In this document: piece after piece, positions 7,717 to 15,856 of the stretch
Layout of the letters: each line of letters begins with the position of its first letter
Position numbering within the stretch: the first letter of the stretch is position 1
Source: Candidatus Gastranaerophilales bacterium
GTDB taxonomy: Bacteria > Cyanobacteriota > Vampirovibrionia > Gastranaerophilales > Gastranaerophilaceae
Assembly (NCBI GenBank): GCA_944323585.1
Contig: CALUTA010000020.1
Coordinates: forward strand, 1-16,150
DNA length: 16,150 nucleotides
Direction: 5' to 3'
Program-made: the position numbers and the translations under genes
The notes under the pieces: model-generated
What the model saw: only the letters and a program-made list of their open reading frames with translations
Told to the model about the DNA's origin: nothing
Databases searched by the model: none

Positions 7717-9729
7717 CTATTCATTGACAACACCCAGAACTCTGACGAATTCATCGATTGTTGTAAATCCTGCAAGAATATGTCCCATACAAGCCTGATT
7801 AAGGGTTTTCATACCGTTTTTGACAGCTGCATCTTCAATTTCAAGATCATGCGCACCCATTGCTATCAGACGTTTGATTTCTTTGTTTATCTGCATAATT
7901 TCATAAACGCCCAAACGGCCTTTATAGCCGGTAAATTCACACTTGTTACATCCTCTTGCTCTATATATCGGGGTTTTCATCAACTTTTGTATATCATCTT
8001 CATTTACAAGAATCTGACTAGCTTCTTCGTATGTCGGATAATATTCTTCTTTACATTCATCGCAAAGTTTTCTCACAAGACGCTGTGCAATAACACCTGA
8101 CAATGTTGAAGAAACAAGATAATCTTTTGCACCCATTTCAATCAAACGTGTAACTGTTGCTGCTGCCGAGTTGGTGTGGACGGTACTCAGCACAAGATGA
8201 CCTGTCAATGCGGCGGAAATTGCGATTTCCAAAGTTTCATAGTCACGAATTTCACCGACCAGAATGATATCAGGGTCCTGACGTAAGATAGCTCGCATAC
8301 AAGCCGCAAAAGTAATACCGGCTTTTGCGTTTACCTGTGACTGATTTATACCTTCAAGTTTGATTTCTATCGGGTCCTCAATTGTTGTAATATTTACATC
8401 TTCGTTGTTCAAGCTTTTCAATACAGAATAAAGGGTTGTTGTTTTACCGGAACCTGTAGGCCCTGAAGTTAGAATAATACCGTTCGGACAACTTATCATA
8501 TTCTTAATTTTCGCTATATCTTCCTCTGAACCGCCGATAAGCTTAATATTTTTATCTGCTGCGTTCAAACTGACTGCAGGAGCAAGTACACGGATACAAA
8601 CCTTTTCTTTACCTGATACCGGAAGAGTGTTTATACGAAAGTCATAAGAGCCGTCACGGTATTTAATTGAAAATGTACCGTCCTGAGGTCGCCTGTGCTC
8701 TGCGATATTCATTCTTGACAAAACTTTGAAACGTGCAATTACAGAAGATTCAGCCTTCGGCGGAATATCAAGAACTTTTTGAAGCATACCAAACTTTCTG
8801 TAACGGACAATGTATCCGTTAAGACGGGGTTCTATGTGAATATCGGAAACATTGCTGTCAATTGCAGTTGTGATTATCTGATTTACAAACTTTGCAATTG
8901 ATCCTGTTGAATCCTGAAGTTCATTGTCGACCTGTTCCCAGAGAGTTTCTTCCTTTTCTATCTGGGCTGATTCTTCCTCAATTTTCTGGATAATTCTTTC
9001 TGTTTCTTTTTTTTGCTCAGAGAAAAACGTATCAAGAGTATTCTGATACTCATAGTGAGTCATCAGCAACTGTTTTGGATTTTGTCCGGTTAAATAAATT
9101 ATTTCCTTTAAAACATCCGGCTTCAGAGGAGCGACAACACCGAGTAAAATAGTTTTGCCATCTGAAGATATAGGAACAACCTTATTCGTTCTGATGAAAT
9201 CTTCAGGCAGCATATTGATAAATTTATCCTGCTTTGCAAGCTGTTCAGGACTTACCAGTTCAAATCCTGTTTGATCATGCAAAATTTCCTTCAACTGCTG
9301 AAGTGTAATAAAGCCTAATTTAAAAAGCGTTGACCCGATAGGCATCTTAAGCCGTTTGCTTTCAGCAAGAGCCTGAAGAAGCTGCAAGTCTGTTATATAA
9401 CCCTTCCGGATTAAAAGTTCACCGAGTTTTGCCTGATTCTCCGGAGCCTCTGTTACTGAAGCATCTCCGGCCATAAGAGGTTTTAAACTGTTTATCAATT
9501 GCAATAAATCATTGTCTGCAATTTGTATAAATTTAACCTGAAAAGGAAAAATTTCTTTTATTTTGGCAATTATTGCATCTTTATCTGACTTTGAATTTAT
9601 AGCAACAAATAAGAACTTGTCCTTTACACTTATTGGAACAAAGCTGTATTGTTCCAAAAGTGTAGAGTTGACTTTATTCAAAATCTGTTTATTGACACTA
9701 TTTTTTAATCTGTTTAAAACTTCATTCAT
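7717..9729 (-). CDS. pilB: Type IV pilus / type II secretion assembly ATPase PilB/GspE with MshEN domain
   Basis: This cytoplasmic hexameric ATPase drives pilus or pseudopilus extension. In 670 residues it shows a degenerate N-terminal domain (about 1-85) and a MshEN domain (about 100-235) made of two 24-residue motifs exactly five residues apart (101-124 and 130-153), the layout known to bind cyclic di-GMP. An acidic coiled linker (237-270) leads to the motor. The motor has Walker A GPTGSGKT (423-430), the Asp box around ED (451-452), Walker B IILVGEIRD (488-496), the His box ending in H518, and zinc cysteines C556, C559, C594 and C597. From memory, cyanobacterial PilB proteins have about this length, while many proteobacterial ones are about 100 residues shorter. 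The gene starts 13 nt after the secretin stop and has no clear ribosome binding site. Motor function is certain; PilB versus GspE is a judgement. Confidence 0.95.
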   Translation of the reverse strand: MNEVLNRLKNSVNKQILNKVNSTLLEQYSFVPISVKDKFLFVAINSKSDKDAIIAKIKEIFPFQVKFIQIADNDLLQLINSLKPLMAGDASVTEAPENQAKLGELLIRKGYITDLQLLQALAESKRLKMPIGSTLFKLGFITLQQLKEILHDQTGFELVSPEQLAKQDKFINMLPEDFIRTNKVVPISSDGKTILLGVVAPLKPDVLKEIIYLTGQNPKQLLMTHYEYQNTLDTFFSEQKKETERIIQKIEEESAQIEKEETLWEQVDNELQDSTGSIAKFVNQIITTAIDSNVSDIHIEPRLNGYIVRYRKFGMLQKVLDIPPKAESSVIARFKVLSRMNIAEHRRPQDGTFSIKYRDGSYDFRINTLPVSGKEKVCIRVLAPAVSLNAADKNIKLIGGSEEDIAKIKNMISCPNGIILTSGPTGSGKTTTLYSVLKSLNNEDVNITTIEDPIEIKLEGINQSQVNAKAGITFAACMRAILRQDPDIILVGEIRDYETLEIAISAALTGHLVLSTVHTNSAAATVTRLIEMGAKDYLVSSTLSGVIAQRLVRKLCDECKEEYYPTYEEASQILVNEDDIQKLMKTPIYRARGCNKCEFTGYKGRLGVYEIMQINKEIKRLIAMGAHDLEIEDAAVKNGMKTLNQACMGHILAGFTTIDEFVRVLGVVNE

Positions 9730-9742
9730 TAGTTTAATCTGC

Positions 9743-11653
9743 TTATAACGTATCTTGTTCGCTTATTGCATCTTCGTTGTCGGTGATGATTCTCGGTGTA
9801 ATCATGATAATCATCTCTTCTTTAGTTTTTTCAGTGTTTGTACTTCTGAAGATTGCTCCAATGTACGGGATATCACCTAAAATCGGTATTTTAGCTACGT
9901 TTTTAGTTTCTTCATCTCTTAACATACCGCCGATAATCAAAGTTTCACCGTCTTTGATACGAACACCTTTAAGTTCGAGATTGCGTCTTTGCAGCAAAGT
10001 AGCAGCAAGCTCTTCTTCACCGTCTTCGTTATATGTATATTCACGACCGCTGATTGTTGCGTAATCAGGGTTGATATCAAGTGTTACATAACCGTCAGGG
10101 CTTATGAACGGTGTCAGAGTAACTTTAATACCGTTGTCATCACCAATTTCATAATCTTTTTGAGATGTTGCGTTGTTTACACCCTGTACAATCTGAGATG
10201 TTACTGTTTTTACATAGTCAGAAGTCAAGTCAATTGTTGCTTCCTGTCCGTTTGTAATCAAAATTCTCGGATTTGCAACAATACGTCCTTTTCTGCTTTC
10301 AACGATATAGTTGATTGTCCAGGAAAGTGACATTGATGGATAAGTGGCACCTTCACCGCCGGGCACCTTGTTACCAGCATGATCTATGATATAAATAGGA
10401 CTATCTGTTCTTGTACCAGTTTCACTTGTAAATGAAGCCTTGAGGTTTTTACTTACAAAACTCCAGGCGTTGTCAAATGTACGACTGCCGGCTTCGTTAA
10501 GTTCTATAATGGATACTTCAAGATAAGCCTGAGGTTCTTTTATATCGTTTTTCTTGATAAAATCTTCAATCATGCTGAACTGGGCATCAGTTGCACCCAT
10601 AATATTAACTGTGCCTAAGCCCGGAGAATAAGAAACTTCAAGAGCAAGCAGAGGTAATGAAGAAAATTCTACAGAACCGCTTCCGCCGCTGCTTTTAGTT
10701 GACATATCGGATGTGTAGCCGCATGCAATTTCTCCGCCGCCTATTGAAAGACCTTTACCGCTGCCTGCTGCGGCACCTGTAATCTGTCCGATATCACCTT
10801 TTTTAGCAGCGTCCATATCAATGATAGTCGGAAGAAGCTGATTACATATCATCTCAGCCATGACATCCGGTGTTACATGGTTTACTTTATAAGTTTTGAA
10901 CACCGGCTTTGTATCAAATTGTTCAATAATTTTTCTTGCCATTTCTGCATCATTTTTTGTACCGAAAATTAAAACTTCGTTTTTGCGGGGGTTTGTTGTT
11001 GCAACATAAGTAGCTGACAGCCCCGGTTTTTTCAAGCCGAAAATATTCTGGTTCAAGAAACTTGCCATCGGCAATGCGTCAATATATTTAACAGGAATTG
11101 CAATCATTTCCTTCATATTGATTGTAGAGCCTTCCGGATCGGTATAAACAATCAAGGTATTATTATCAATCAGATAATACAACTGATTCATTTCCATAAT
11201 AAGTTCAAAAGCATCATTTAGAGGAACATCAACAAGGTCCATTGTTACTGAACCTGAAACATCCTGAGCAAATATGATATTTAAGCCTGCTTTATCCGCA
11301 AACATTCTCAAAACCTGAGTAACATCAGAATCACGCAAGCTCAGGGTAACAGGAATATTTTTATCAGTCAGCGATGCACCACCGCGCAATCTGATATTTT
11401 CTGTAGGTTTATGAACCTGATTATTATCATCCAAACTACTTCCTATCGCACCTGAAAAAACATCCGGTGCGACAGAAGAAGACGAATTTAATCCCCTTAT
11501 CCCGTCAAAATCACTTGCCAGACGAATTCCGTTTGCACTGTGCGCTATATAGTCAGAAATGCCATATGCCAACACAGGCAATGAAGAATTTGTCAGCGAT
11601 AACGCCAAGGCCATTGCACCTGCTAAAATTTTTTTTGTTACTCTATTTTTCAT
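9743..11653 (-). CDS. Outer-membrane secretin (PilQ/GspD family)
   Basis: Secretins form the gated outer-membrane ring through which pili or pseudopilus substrates leave. This 636-residue protein has a signal peptide at about 1-30. A STN/N0-like domain (about 101-171, with LRDSDVTQVLRMFADKAGLN) is followed by secretin N-domains (about 183-249 and 252-365). A Gly/Ser-rich insertion with C311 lies at about 292-328. The C-terminal secretin domain runs from about 373 to 625 and carries VANPRILITNGQEA (458-471) and the hallmark IPILGDIPYIGAIF (589-602). A good AGGAG site lies 5 nt before the ATG, and the gene is 21 nt after the lipoprotein gene. At 636 residues it is shorter than many PilQ proteins and has no recognisable AMIN peptidoglycan-binding domain. 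The family is certain; PilQ versus GspD is undecided. Confidence 0.94.
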   Translation of the reverse strand: MKNRVTKKILAGAMALALSLTNSSLPVLAYGISDYIAHSANGIRLASDFDGIRGLNSSSSVAPDVFSGAIGSSLDDNNQVHKPTENIRLRGGASLTDKNIPVTLSLRDSDVTQVLRMFADKAGLNIIFAQDVSGSVTMDLVDVPLNDAFELIMEMNQLYYLIDNNTLIVYTDPEGSTINMKEMIAIPVKYIDALPMASFLNQNIFGLKKPGLSATYVATTNPRKNEVLIFGTKNDAEMARKIIEQFDTKPVFKTYKVNHVTPDVMAEMICNQLLPTIIDMDAAKKGDIGQITGAAAGSGKGLSIGGGEIACGYTSDMSTKSSGGSGSVEFSSLPLLALEVSYSPGLGTVNIMGATDAQFSMIEDFIKKNDIKEPQAYLEVSIIELNEAGSRTFDNAWSFVSKNLKASFTSETGTRTDSPIYIIDHAGNKVPGGEGATYPSMSLSWTINYIVESRKGRIVANPRILITNGQEATIDLTSDYVKTVTSQIVQGVNNATSQKDYEIGDDNGIKVTLTPFISPDGYVTLDINPDYATISGREYTYNEDGEEELAATLLQRRNLELKGVRIKDGETLIIGGMLRDEETKNVAKIPILGDIPYIGAIFRSTNTEKTKEEMIIMITPRIITDNEDAISEQDTL

Positions 11654-11674
11654 ATCTGCTCCTGCTTATTTAAC

Positions 11675-12490
11675 TTATTTTTTAGCACCGCCAAATTTCT
11701 TATCCAAATTTGACACTGTATTATATTGTATTCCATCTGTAACCAGTAACTGTCCCACTCCTGCCTGATAAACATTTGCACCAAGCTGAACAGTAACAAT
11801 TGTCGGTTGTATTGAAAGCACTTTGTATCCGTTCACAACATCTCCGGATCTTACAAGATAATCCGAACCTTCTATATTTAAAATTGCAGAAGGACTGTCT
11901 GAGTCATACATTATGCCCGAAACTTTTGTTGAAAGAATTTTTTCTGCATCACTGTCCGCATTTGATGAATTTGGCGGATCAACAAGGTCGTATTGCAATT
12001 TAGCTTTTTCTAAATCCAGACCGCTGTTTTTCTTAGCTTCCTCTGCTCTTTTGGCTTCTGCCTCGCTTGCCGGCATAAAAGGATCCATACGTCCGGTATC
12101 TTCAACCTTCATCACAACCATTTTATCATTTTGGCTGGCAATAACGTCTACATCATCTCCTGCGGCAGAATCTTTTTTATTTTTATTTTTTGCCTTGCTT
12201 TTTTCAGACTTTGCAGGCTTTTTAACACCTTCTGCTGAACCGGGCTCTACAACCACGTCATCTGAAGCCGGGCTGTCAGGCATATTTGCCGCTGAATCCG
12301 GTGCCGGAACCTCCGGTGCCGGAATATTAGCTGCCAAATCAGCATTATTACCGCCGCCTGTACAACCTGATGCCGCAAAAGCCAAAATCATTAAAAATAC
12401 AGCTGCCACATATGCACCCGTTTTTTTAATCCGGGATACACCTCTTACTTCCACTTGTTCTTCCATATTATCCATAGAATTTTTAATCAC
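11675..12490 (-). CDS. PilP/GspC-like lipoprotein of the pilus cluster
   Basis: This 271-residue protein has a basic start and a hydrophobic segment (27-40) ending in a lipobox, ASGC (40-43), so C43 is likely lipidated. Residues 44-110 are low complexity: Pro/Ala/Asp repeats, then a Lys-rich run, suggesting a flexible periplasmic spacer. MDPF at 135-138 recalls the RDPF motif of PilP. A C-terminal domain (about 187-250: V-x-G-I, AILNIEGSDYLVRSGD, GYKVLSI) has the strand pattern of the PilP/GspC homology region, which docks on the secretin N-domains. Being first in the cluster, next to the secretin, supports this. The start is GTG at 12490, chosen because AGGTGG lies just upstream; ATGs at 12475 and 12466 have no binding site. 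The N-terminus before the membrane segment is longer than a usual lipoprotein signal. The PilP-like call is moderate, resting on pattern and context. Confidence 0.75.
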   Translation of the reverse strand: MIKNSMDNMEEQVEVRGVSRIKKTGAYVAAVFLMILAFAASGCTGGGNNADLAANIPAPEVPAPDSAANMPDSPASDDVVVEPGSAEGVKKPAKSEKSKAKNKNKKDSAAGDDVDVIASQNDKMVVMKVEDTGRMDPFMPASEAEAKRAEEAKKNSGLDLEKAKLQYDLVDPPNSSNADSDAEKILSTKVSGIMYDSDSPSAILNIEGSDYLVRSGDVVNGYKVLSIQPTIVTVQLGANVYQAGVGQLLVTDGIQYNTVSNLDKKFGGAKK

Positions 12491-12527
12491 TCGCCACCTG
12501 TTATTTGTTCTGGTTTTATACCTTTTA

Positions 12528-12533
12528 ATTATA
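12528..12533 (-). promoter_or_regulatory. Candidate -10 box for the pilus operon
   Basis: A perfect TATAAT on the minus strand (12533 down to 12528) lies about 40 nt before the GTG of the first pilus gene, giving a leader of about 30 nt. No recognisable -35 element stands 15-19 nt upstream (TGATAC is 19 nt away), and the region is very AT-rich, so a chance match is possible. Confidence 0.3.
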
Positions 12534-12689
12534 TTAAAATTAATTTATTATCGTATCAGTTATTTAATGTATTTAATTCTAATAGCTCTCCCGTGTTAAA
12601 AAAAAATCAAATACACTTAATTTCTTTACTTTATCATATTTTATAAATTAGTGCAAAATAAGTTACAAGTGTTAAGCTTTTGTAAAATT

Positions 12690-13547
12690 TTATTGAAAAT
12701 TATTAGTAATTGTATGTATATATTCCAAAATTTTATCGAAATATTTTAAATCGACATTCCCGTCAAGAATAAAATCAGCCATTTTTCTTCCGGGCTGAAC
12801 GTATTTTTGTCCTGCTTTAAATATATAATTCCACTGTTTTTGCGCATTTTCTGATGTTTGATTTCGTTCTTGAACCGCACGCTTTATAAATCTTTTGCGT
12901 CTTATATCATTTTCTGTTTCTATATAAATTTTTACGTCAAAAACATCCTTAACTTCATCATACATTGTCGCTATACCTTCTACGACAATCAATTTATCGG
13001 ATTTTACATCCATTGATGCGGGAATCGAAATACCTGTACCGTTTGGAACATACCTTGGAGCTTTGATATTCTGGCCTTCTGAAAGTCTTATCAAATCCGA
13101 CCTCAGCAAAGAAAGCTGAAAACTTTCCGGCGCATCTATATCGTAACCGTTATCACGCAGATTATCAAAACTCCCGAATTTCTTGATCAGTTCTGATATA
13201 TCATTGAAATAATTATCCGTACTTAAAACAGAAACAGGCATTGACAATTGTTCTATCAAGTTTTTAATTTCACGGCAGATTGTTGACTTTCCGGAAGCCG
13301 ACTCACCTGTAATCCCGATAAGAATACGTTTGTGAGGATTTGTAATCAGCCTTCGTGTAAATCGCCGGATAAAATCCGGATTGATTTCTTTAAAAATCGG
13401 GGTTTCACTTCGTCTGTCGTAAGCAAAAATCTGTTTAAATTTAGTCTGCAGGTAAAATGCCAGAAGTTCCCGTCCTGTTCTTGAATTGAAGTCAGGCTTC
13501 AATATTTTATCGTTTGAGTTTAATTCTTTATCAATTAACAATTGCAT
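12690..13547 (-). CDS. Uridine kinase / phosphoribulokinase-family P-loop kinase with N-terminal extension
   Basis: The 285-residue product has the fold signature of uridine kinases and related small-molecule kinases. The Walker A loop GITGESASGKST is at 78-89, the STDNYF segment with likely catalytic D111 at 109-114, and a substrate segment GYDIDAPESFQ at 134-144. The second strand VVEGI is at 188-192, and an Arg-rich lid RRKRFIKRAVQER at 216-228. These would phosphorylate a nucleoside or similar alcohol with ATP. Unlike typical uridine kinases of about 210 residues, it carries about 70 extra N-terminal residues rich in charged and aromatic residues, with no signal peptide, so the true substrate may differ. 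A weak GGAA site lies 6 nt before the ATG at 13547. It is transcribed away from the metallopeptidase gene and is separated from the pilus operon by 199 nt. The family is confident; the substrate is not. Confidence 0.8.
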   Translation of the reverse strand: MQLLIDKELNSNDKILKPDFNSRTGRELLAFYLQTKFKQIFAYDRRSETPIFKEINPDFIRRFTRRLITNPHKRILIGITGESASGKSTICREIKNLIEQLSMPVSVLSTDNYFNDISELIKKFGSFDNLRDNGYDIDAPESFQLSLLRSDLIRLSEGQNIKAPRYVPNGTGISIPASMDVKSDKLIVVEGIATMYDEVKDVFDVKIYIETENDIRRKRFIKRAVQERNQTSENAQKQWNYIFKAGQKYVQPGRKMADFILDGNVDLKYFDKILEYIHTITNNFQ

Positions 13548-13716
13548 ATAAAATTCCGATGAATATTAATATGCATTATATAATACCTGAGAAAATATTT
13601 TTTTGCTAGTGTGATATAAAATTATTTTACAATATTTCCAAATTGCTTTTTGTTCTTTTTATACGTGAATTTCTACAGATTTTAAGCTTTACAAATCGTT
13701 ACTTAAGTTTTTTATA

Positions 13717-13744
13717 TATAATCCGTAATACTCAGGTGTAGGAG
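13717..13744 (+). promoter_or_regulatory. Candidate -10 box and ribosome binding site of the metallopeptidase gene
   Basis: TATAAT occurs at 13717-13722 and a strong AGGAGA site at 13739-13744, 5 nt before the ATG at 13751. If the -10 box is real, transcription starts near 13729 with a leader of about 22 nt. The nearest -35-like hexamer, TTTACA (13688-13693), is 23 nt from the -10 box, which is too far, so the promoter is tentative. The ribosome binding site is clear. Confidence 0.4.
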
Positions 13745-13750
13745 AATATT

Positions 13751-15643
13751 ATGGAAAATTATCCAAACAAAGTTAACCCGGATTACAGTTTAATTCAATC
13801 AAGTCTTTTAGTAGGTAAAAATGAAGATTTTCTAAAAAAATATGCAGATGAAGAAGGTTTGTTTCTGACAGATGCGGGAGTAGCGCAGCTAAAAAAAGAA
13901 CTGTCCATATTTGCCGCAAAAGACGGGAATACACAGGAATTATCAGAAGATGAAGCCGTTGACTTTTATAACAAACTTATGTCAGACAATGACAAGGATT
14001 TTGAAAAAATTAAAAACTTTGAAAAAGGTAAAAATCCTGTTTTCAACTGGCTGAACAAACTTTCAAAACAAAAGAAAATTCAAATCGAACTTAACAAAGA
14101 CACAGGTAAACAATACGATTTTACAGATGTAGGAATTCTTACCGACCTGACCCCTGAACAGATGTCACTGGCTAAAGAGCTTATAATTGCTGACAAACAA
14201 GATTTTTTCACCCCTGTAGATATACATATAATTGTCAGAGAGTTAAAAAAAGAAAATATTGAAAAAGCAAAAGAGTTTATGGAGCCGGAAAACTCTTTTA
14301 TAGAGGCGAGTGCAATTCCAAAACTTGCATCGCTTGACGATAAAACTTTTCAAAGAGCCAGAGATCTTCAAAAAATTCAGGGGCGGGATATATCTTTGTC
14401 AGGGGACGAAATTTATATGCTGGCTCAGCTTGATGCGGAAGAAATCAACAAAATTTTTCAAAAAAATCCAAACTGTGATATTACAAAAATAAATTCACAC
14501 TATATTGCAATAAAGAGCCCCTTTACAGACAAAGACTCCTCAATAATCTTTGATACAGAAACAGGTAAGGCTGCAGAAATGATTACAAGAGAAATTTCAG
14601 GCAAAATTCTGAAAGAAACACTTGAAAACAAAGTCAACAATATTAAACATACGGTAAAAATTGACACCGAAACCCGGATCACAATTGCTGAAACAATTGC
14701 ACGTTATGACAACAACGGAAATCTTTTATACACTGAAAACATGACAAGAGGAAAAGACGGCTTTACCCGCAATGTAAGCATTACATACAAAAACGGCAAC
14801 CAAATTCCGGTGCAATGGGCAACAAATGATGCAGAAAGCGGAAATACAATTTTACAAAGGAATTTAATTTCACCTGACGGCACCGAAACAAATTATTATT
14901 ATGAAGAAACACCGGAGGGAATGAAAATAAACGAATACAAAATTACGGACAAAGACGGCAATGTTTTATTAAATCAAAGAAGAACATTTATGCCTGTTGC
15001 GGGCAATCCCGACAAATTTATATCCTCGGTAAACGACAGAGTCTATGAGATTGAATATACTGGCAATACTGTTCAAATAACCGACAAAAAAGAAAATAAA
15101 GTTACAACGCTTGACTTAAACAAACTTACGGACACGCCAAGCAAAGACATAATTACAGTCTTAAAAAAACTTCCCGGAGATGCACTTATTGACATTGCCG
15201 AAAGACATCTCAAGAAAATAAATATTGACGATATGATTCAAAGCTGGGATCCGGATAACAGGGTTTTATATATGAATTCCTCGGAATATTCGGATGAAAC
15301 GGAACAGATGGGTATATTTATGCACGAATTCGGACATTTTCTTGACACGAAAATAGACAGCGAGAAATTCGGAGAAATTTCACAAAATCCGGAATTTATT
15401 AAAATATATAATAATGAACTCGAAAACTTCAAAAAACATTCAACTTCCAGAATGGAAGAATATATTGACTACTTTATTGACCACGACGGAAGCTCTGTCA
15501 GCGCACGATCAGAAACAGTTGCCGAAAGCCACAAAATTTTAACTTCGCCTCATACGGAAACCCGTACTTACTACCTGCAGCAAAATTTTCCGAAAACTAT
15601 CGCCAAAATCGCAGAACTACTTGAAAAACAGCAGAACAATTAA
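13751..15643 (+). CDS. Predicted zinc metallopeptidase with N-terminal helical repeats, no signal peptide
   Basis: I do not recognise this 630-residue protein as a named family. Its C-terminal domain (about 475-630) carries MHEFGHFLD at 524-532: an HExxH zinc site (H525, E526, H529) in the HEFGHxxD form seen in anthrax lethal factor-like and related gluzincin peptidases. A Glu about 60 residues later, in SETVAES (E588 or E592), is the likely third ligand. Residues about 127-240 contain four related helical units of about 31 residues, with aligned leucines at 133, 165, 195 and 227. Residues about 305-450 are beta-rich with repeated Asp/Gly/Asn turns at 320-324, 375-378 and 400-404. The start, MENYPNKVNPDYS, is hydrophilic, so there is no Sec signal. 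The ribosome binding site is strong. It diverges from the kinase gene. Peptidase activity is likely from the motif; target and location are unknown. Confidence 0.75.
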   Translation: MENYPNKVNPDYSLIQSSLLVGKNEDFLKKYADEEGLFLTDAGVAQLKKELSIFAAKDGNTQELSEDEAVDFYNKLMSDNDKDFEKIKNFEKGKNPVFNWLNKLSKQKKIQIELNKDTGKQYDFTDVGILTDLTPEQMSLAKELIIADKQDFFTPVDIHIIVRELKKENIEKAKEFMEPENSFIEASAIPKLASLDDKTFQRARDLQKIQGRDISLSGDEIYMLAQLDAEEINKIFQKNPNCDITKINSHYIAIKSPFTDKDSSIIFDTETGKAAEMITREISGKILKETLENKVNNIKHTVKIDTETRITIAETIARYDNNGNLLYTENMTRGKDGFTRNVSITYKNGNQIPVQWATNDAESGNTILQRNLISPDGTETNYYYEETPEGMKINEYKITDKDGNVLLNQRRTFMPVAGNPDKFISSVNDRVYEIEYTGNTVQITDKKENKVTTLDLNKLTDTPSKDIITVLKKLPGDALIDIAERHLKKINIDDMIQSWDPDNRVLYMNSSEYSDETEQMGIFMHEFGHFLDTKIDSEKFGEISQNPEFIKIYNNELENFKKHSTSRMEEYIDYFIDHDGSSVSARSETVAESHKILTSPHTETRTYYLQQNFPKTIAKIAELLEKQQNN

Positions 15644-15660
15644 CTTAATTTAACAAAAAA

Positions 15661-15689
15661 TTGACAACTTTTTCCGATTGTCATAGGCT
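15661..15689 (+). promoter_or_regulatory. Promoter with overlapping palindrome upstream of the CPHG/CPIC gene
   Basis: A perfect -35 box TTGACA (15661-15666) is followed after 17 nt by TAGGCT (15684-15689), which keeps the first, second and last bases of TATAAT. Overlapping it is an exact inverted repeat, TGACAA (15662-15667) with TTGTCA (15678-15683) and a 10-nt centre, placed where a repressor would block polymerase. No T-run follows the palindrome, so it is not a terminator for the gene ending at 15643. Transcription would begin near 15696, giving a leader of about 167 nt. Confidence 0.45.
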
Positions 15690-15704
15690 TGAAAAAGAGA
15701 GGAA

Positions 15705-15806
15705 ATGGAGTGGATATCTCCAGCTGTAGCCGCAGCCGTAAAAGCCGGAACACTCGGAAAAACAACCTTCTCCACGTGCTTTTTGGAGGGGCAAAAATTT
15801 TTCTAA
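15705..15806 (+). other. Possible 33-codon leader ORF
   Basis: An ATG at 15705 opens 33 codons ending in TAA at 15804-15806, starting MEWISPAVAAAVKAGTLGKT. AGAGAGG precedes it, but only 2 nt separate the core from the ATG, which is too close for normal initiation. A GTG at 15710 opens a different 36-codon frame with better spacing. Neither is recognisable. It lies fully inside the predicted leader of the next gene, so it may be a leader peptide or chance. Confidence 0.15.
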
Positions 15807-15810
15807 GTGT

Positions 15811-15856
15811 CCTCGCGTAAGAAAAGGAACTATCTTAAAAGTTCCAAAACGAGAGG
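15811..15856 (+). promoter_or_regulatory. Leader hairpin that could mask a ribosome binding site
   Basis: GGAACT (15826-15831) and AGTTCC (15840-15845) form a perfect 6-bp stem with an 8-nt loop. Outside it, CCTC (15811-15814) can pair with GAGG (15853-15856), which is the ribosome binding site of the gene at 15864. The nested arrangement suggests translational control. The outer stem has only four pairs, so this is tentative. Confidence 0.35.

Noticed and set aside
11913..12599. 228-codon plus-strand open frame
   Set aside because: It is antisense to the lipoprotein gene, and its Ser/Ala-rich product mirrors that gene's low-complexity linker.
12599..12607. T-run on the minus strand as a terminator of the kinase gene
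   Set aside because: No stable hairpin precedes the run on that strand.
15662..15683. Rho-independent terminator after the metallopeptidase gene
   Set aside because: The stem is only 6 bp and AT-rich, and is followed by TAGGC rather than a T-run; it fits a promoter palindrome better.
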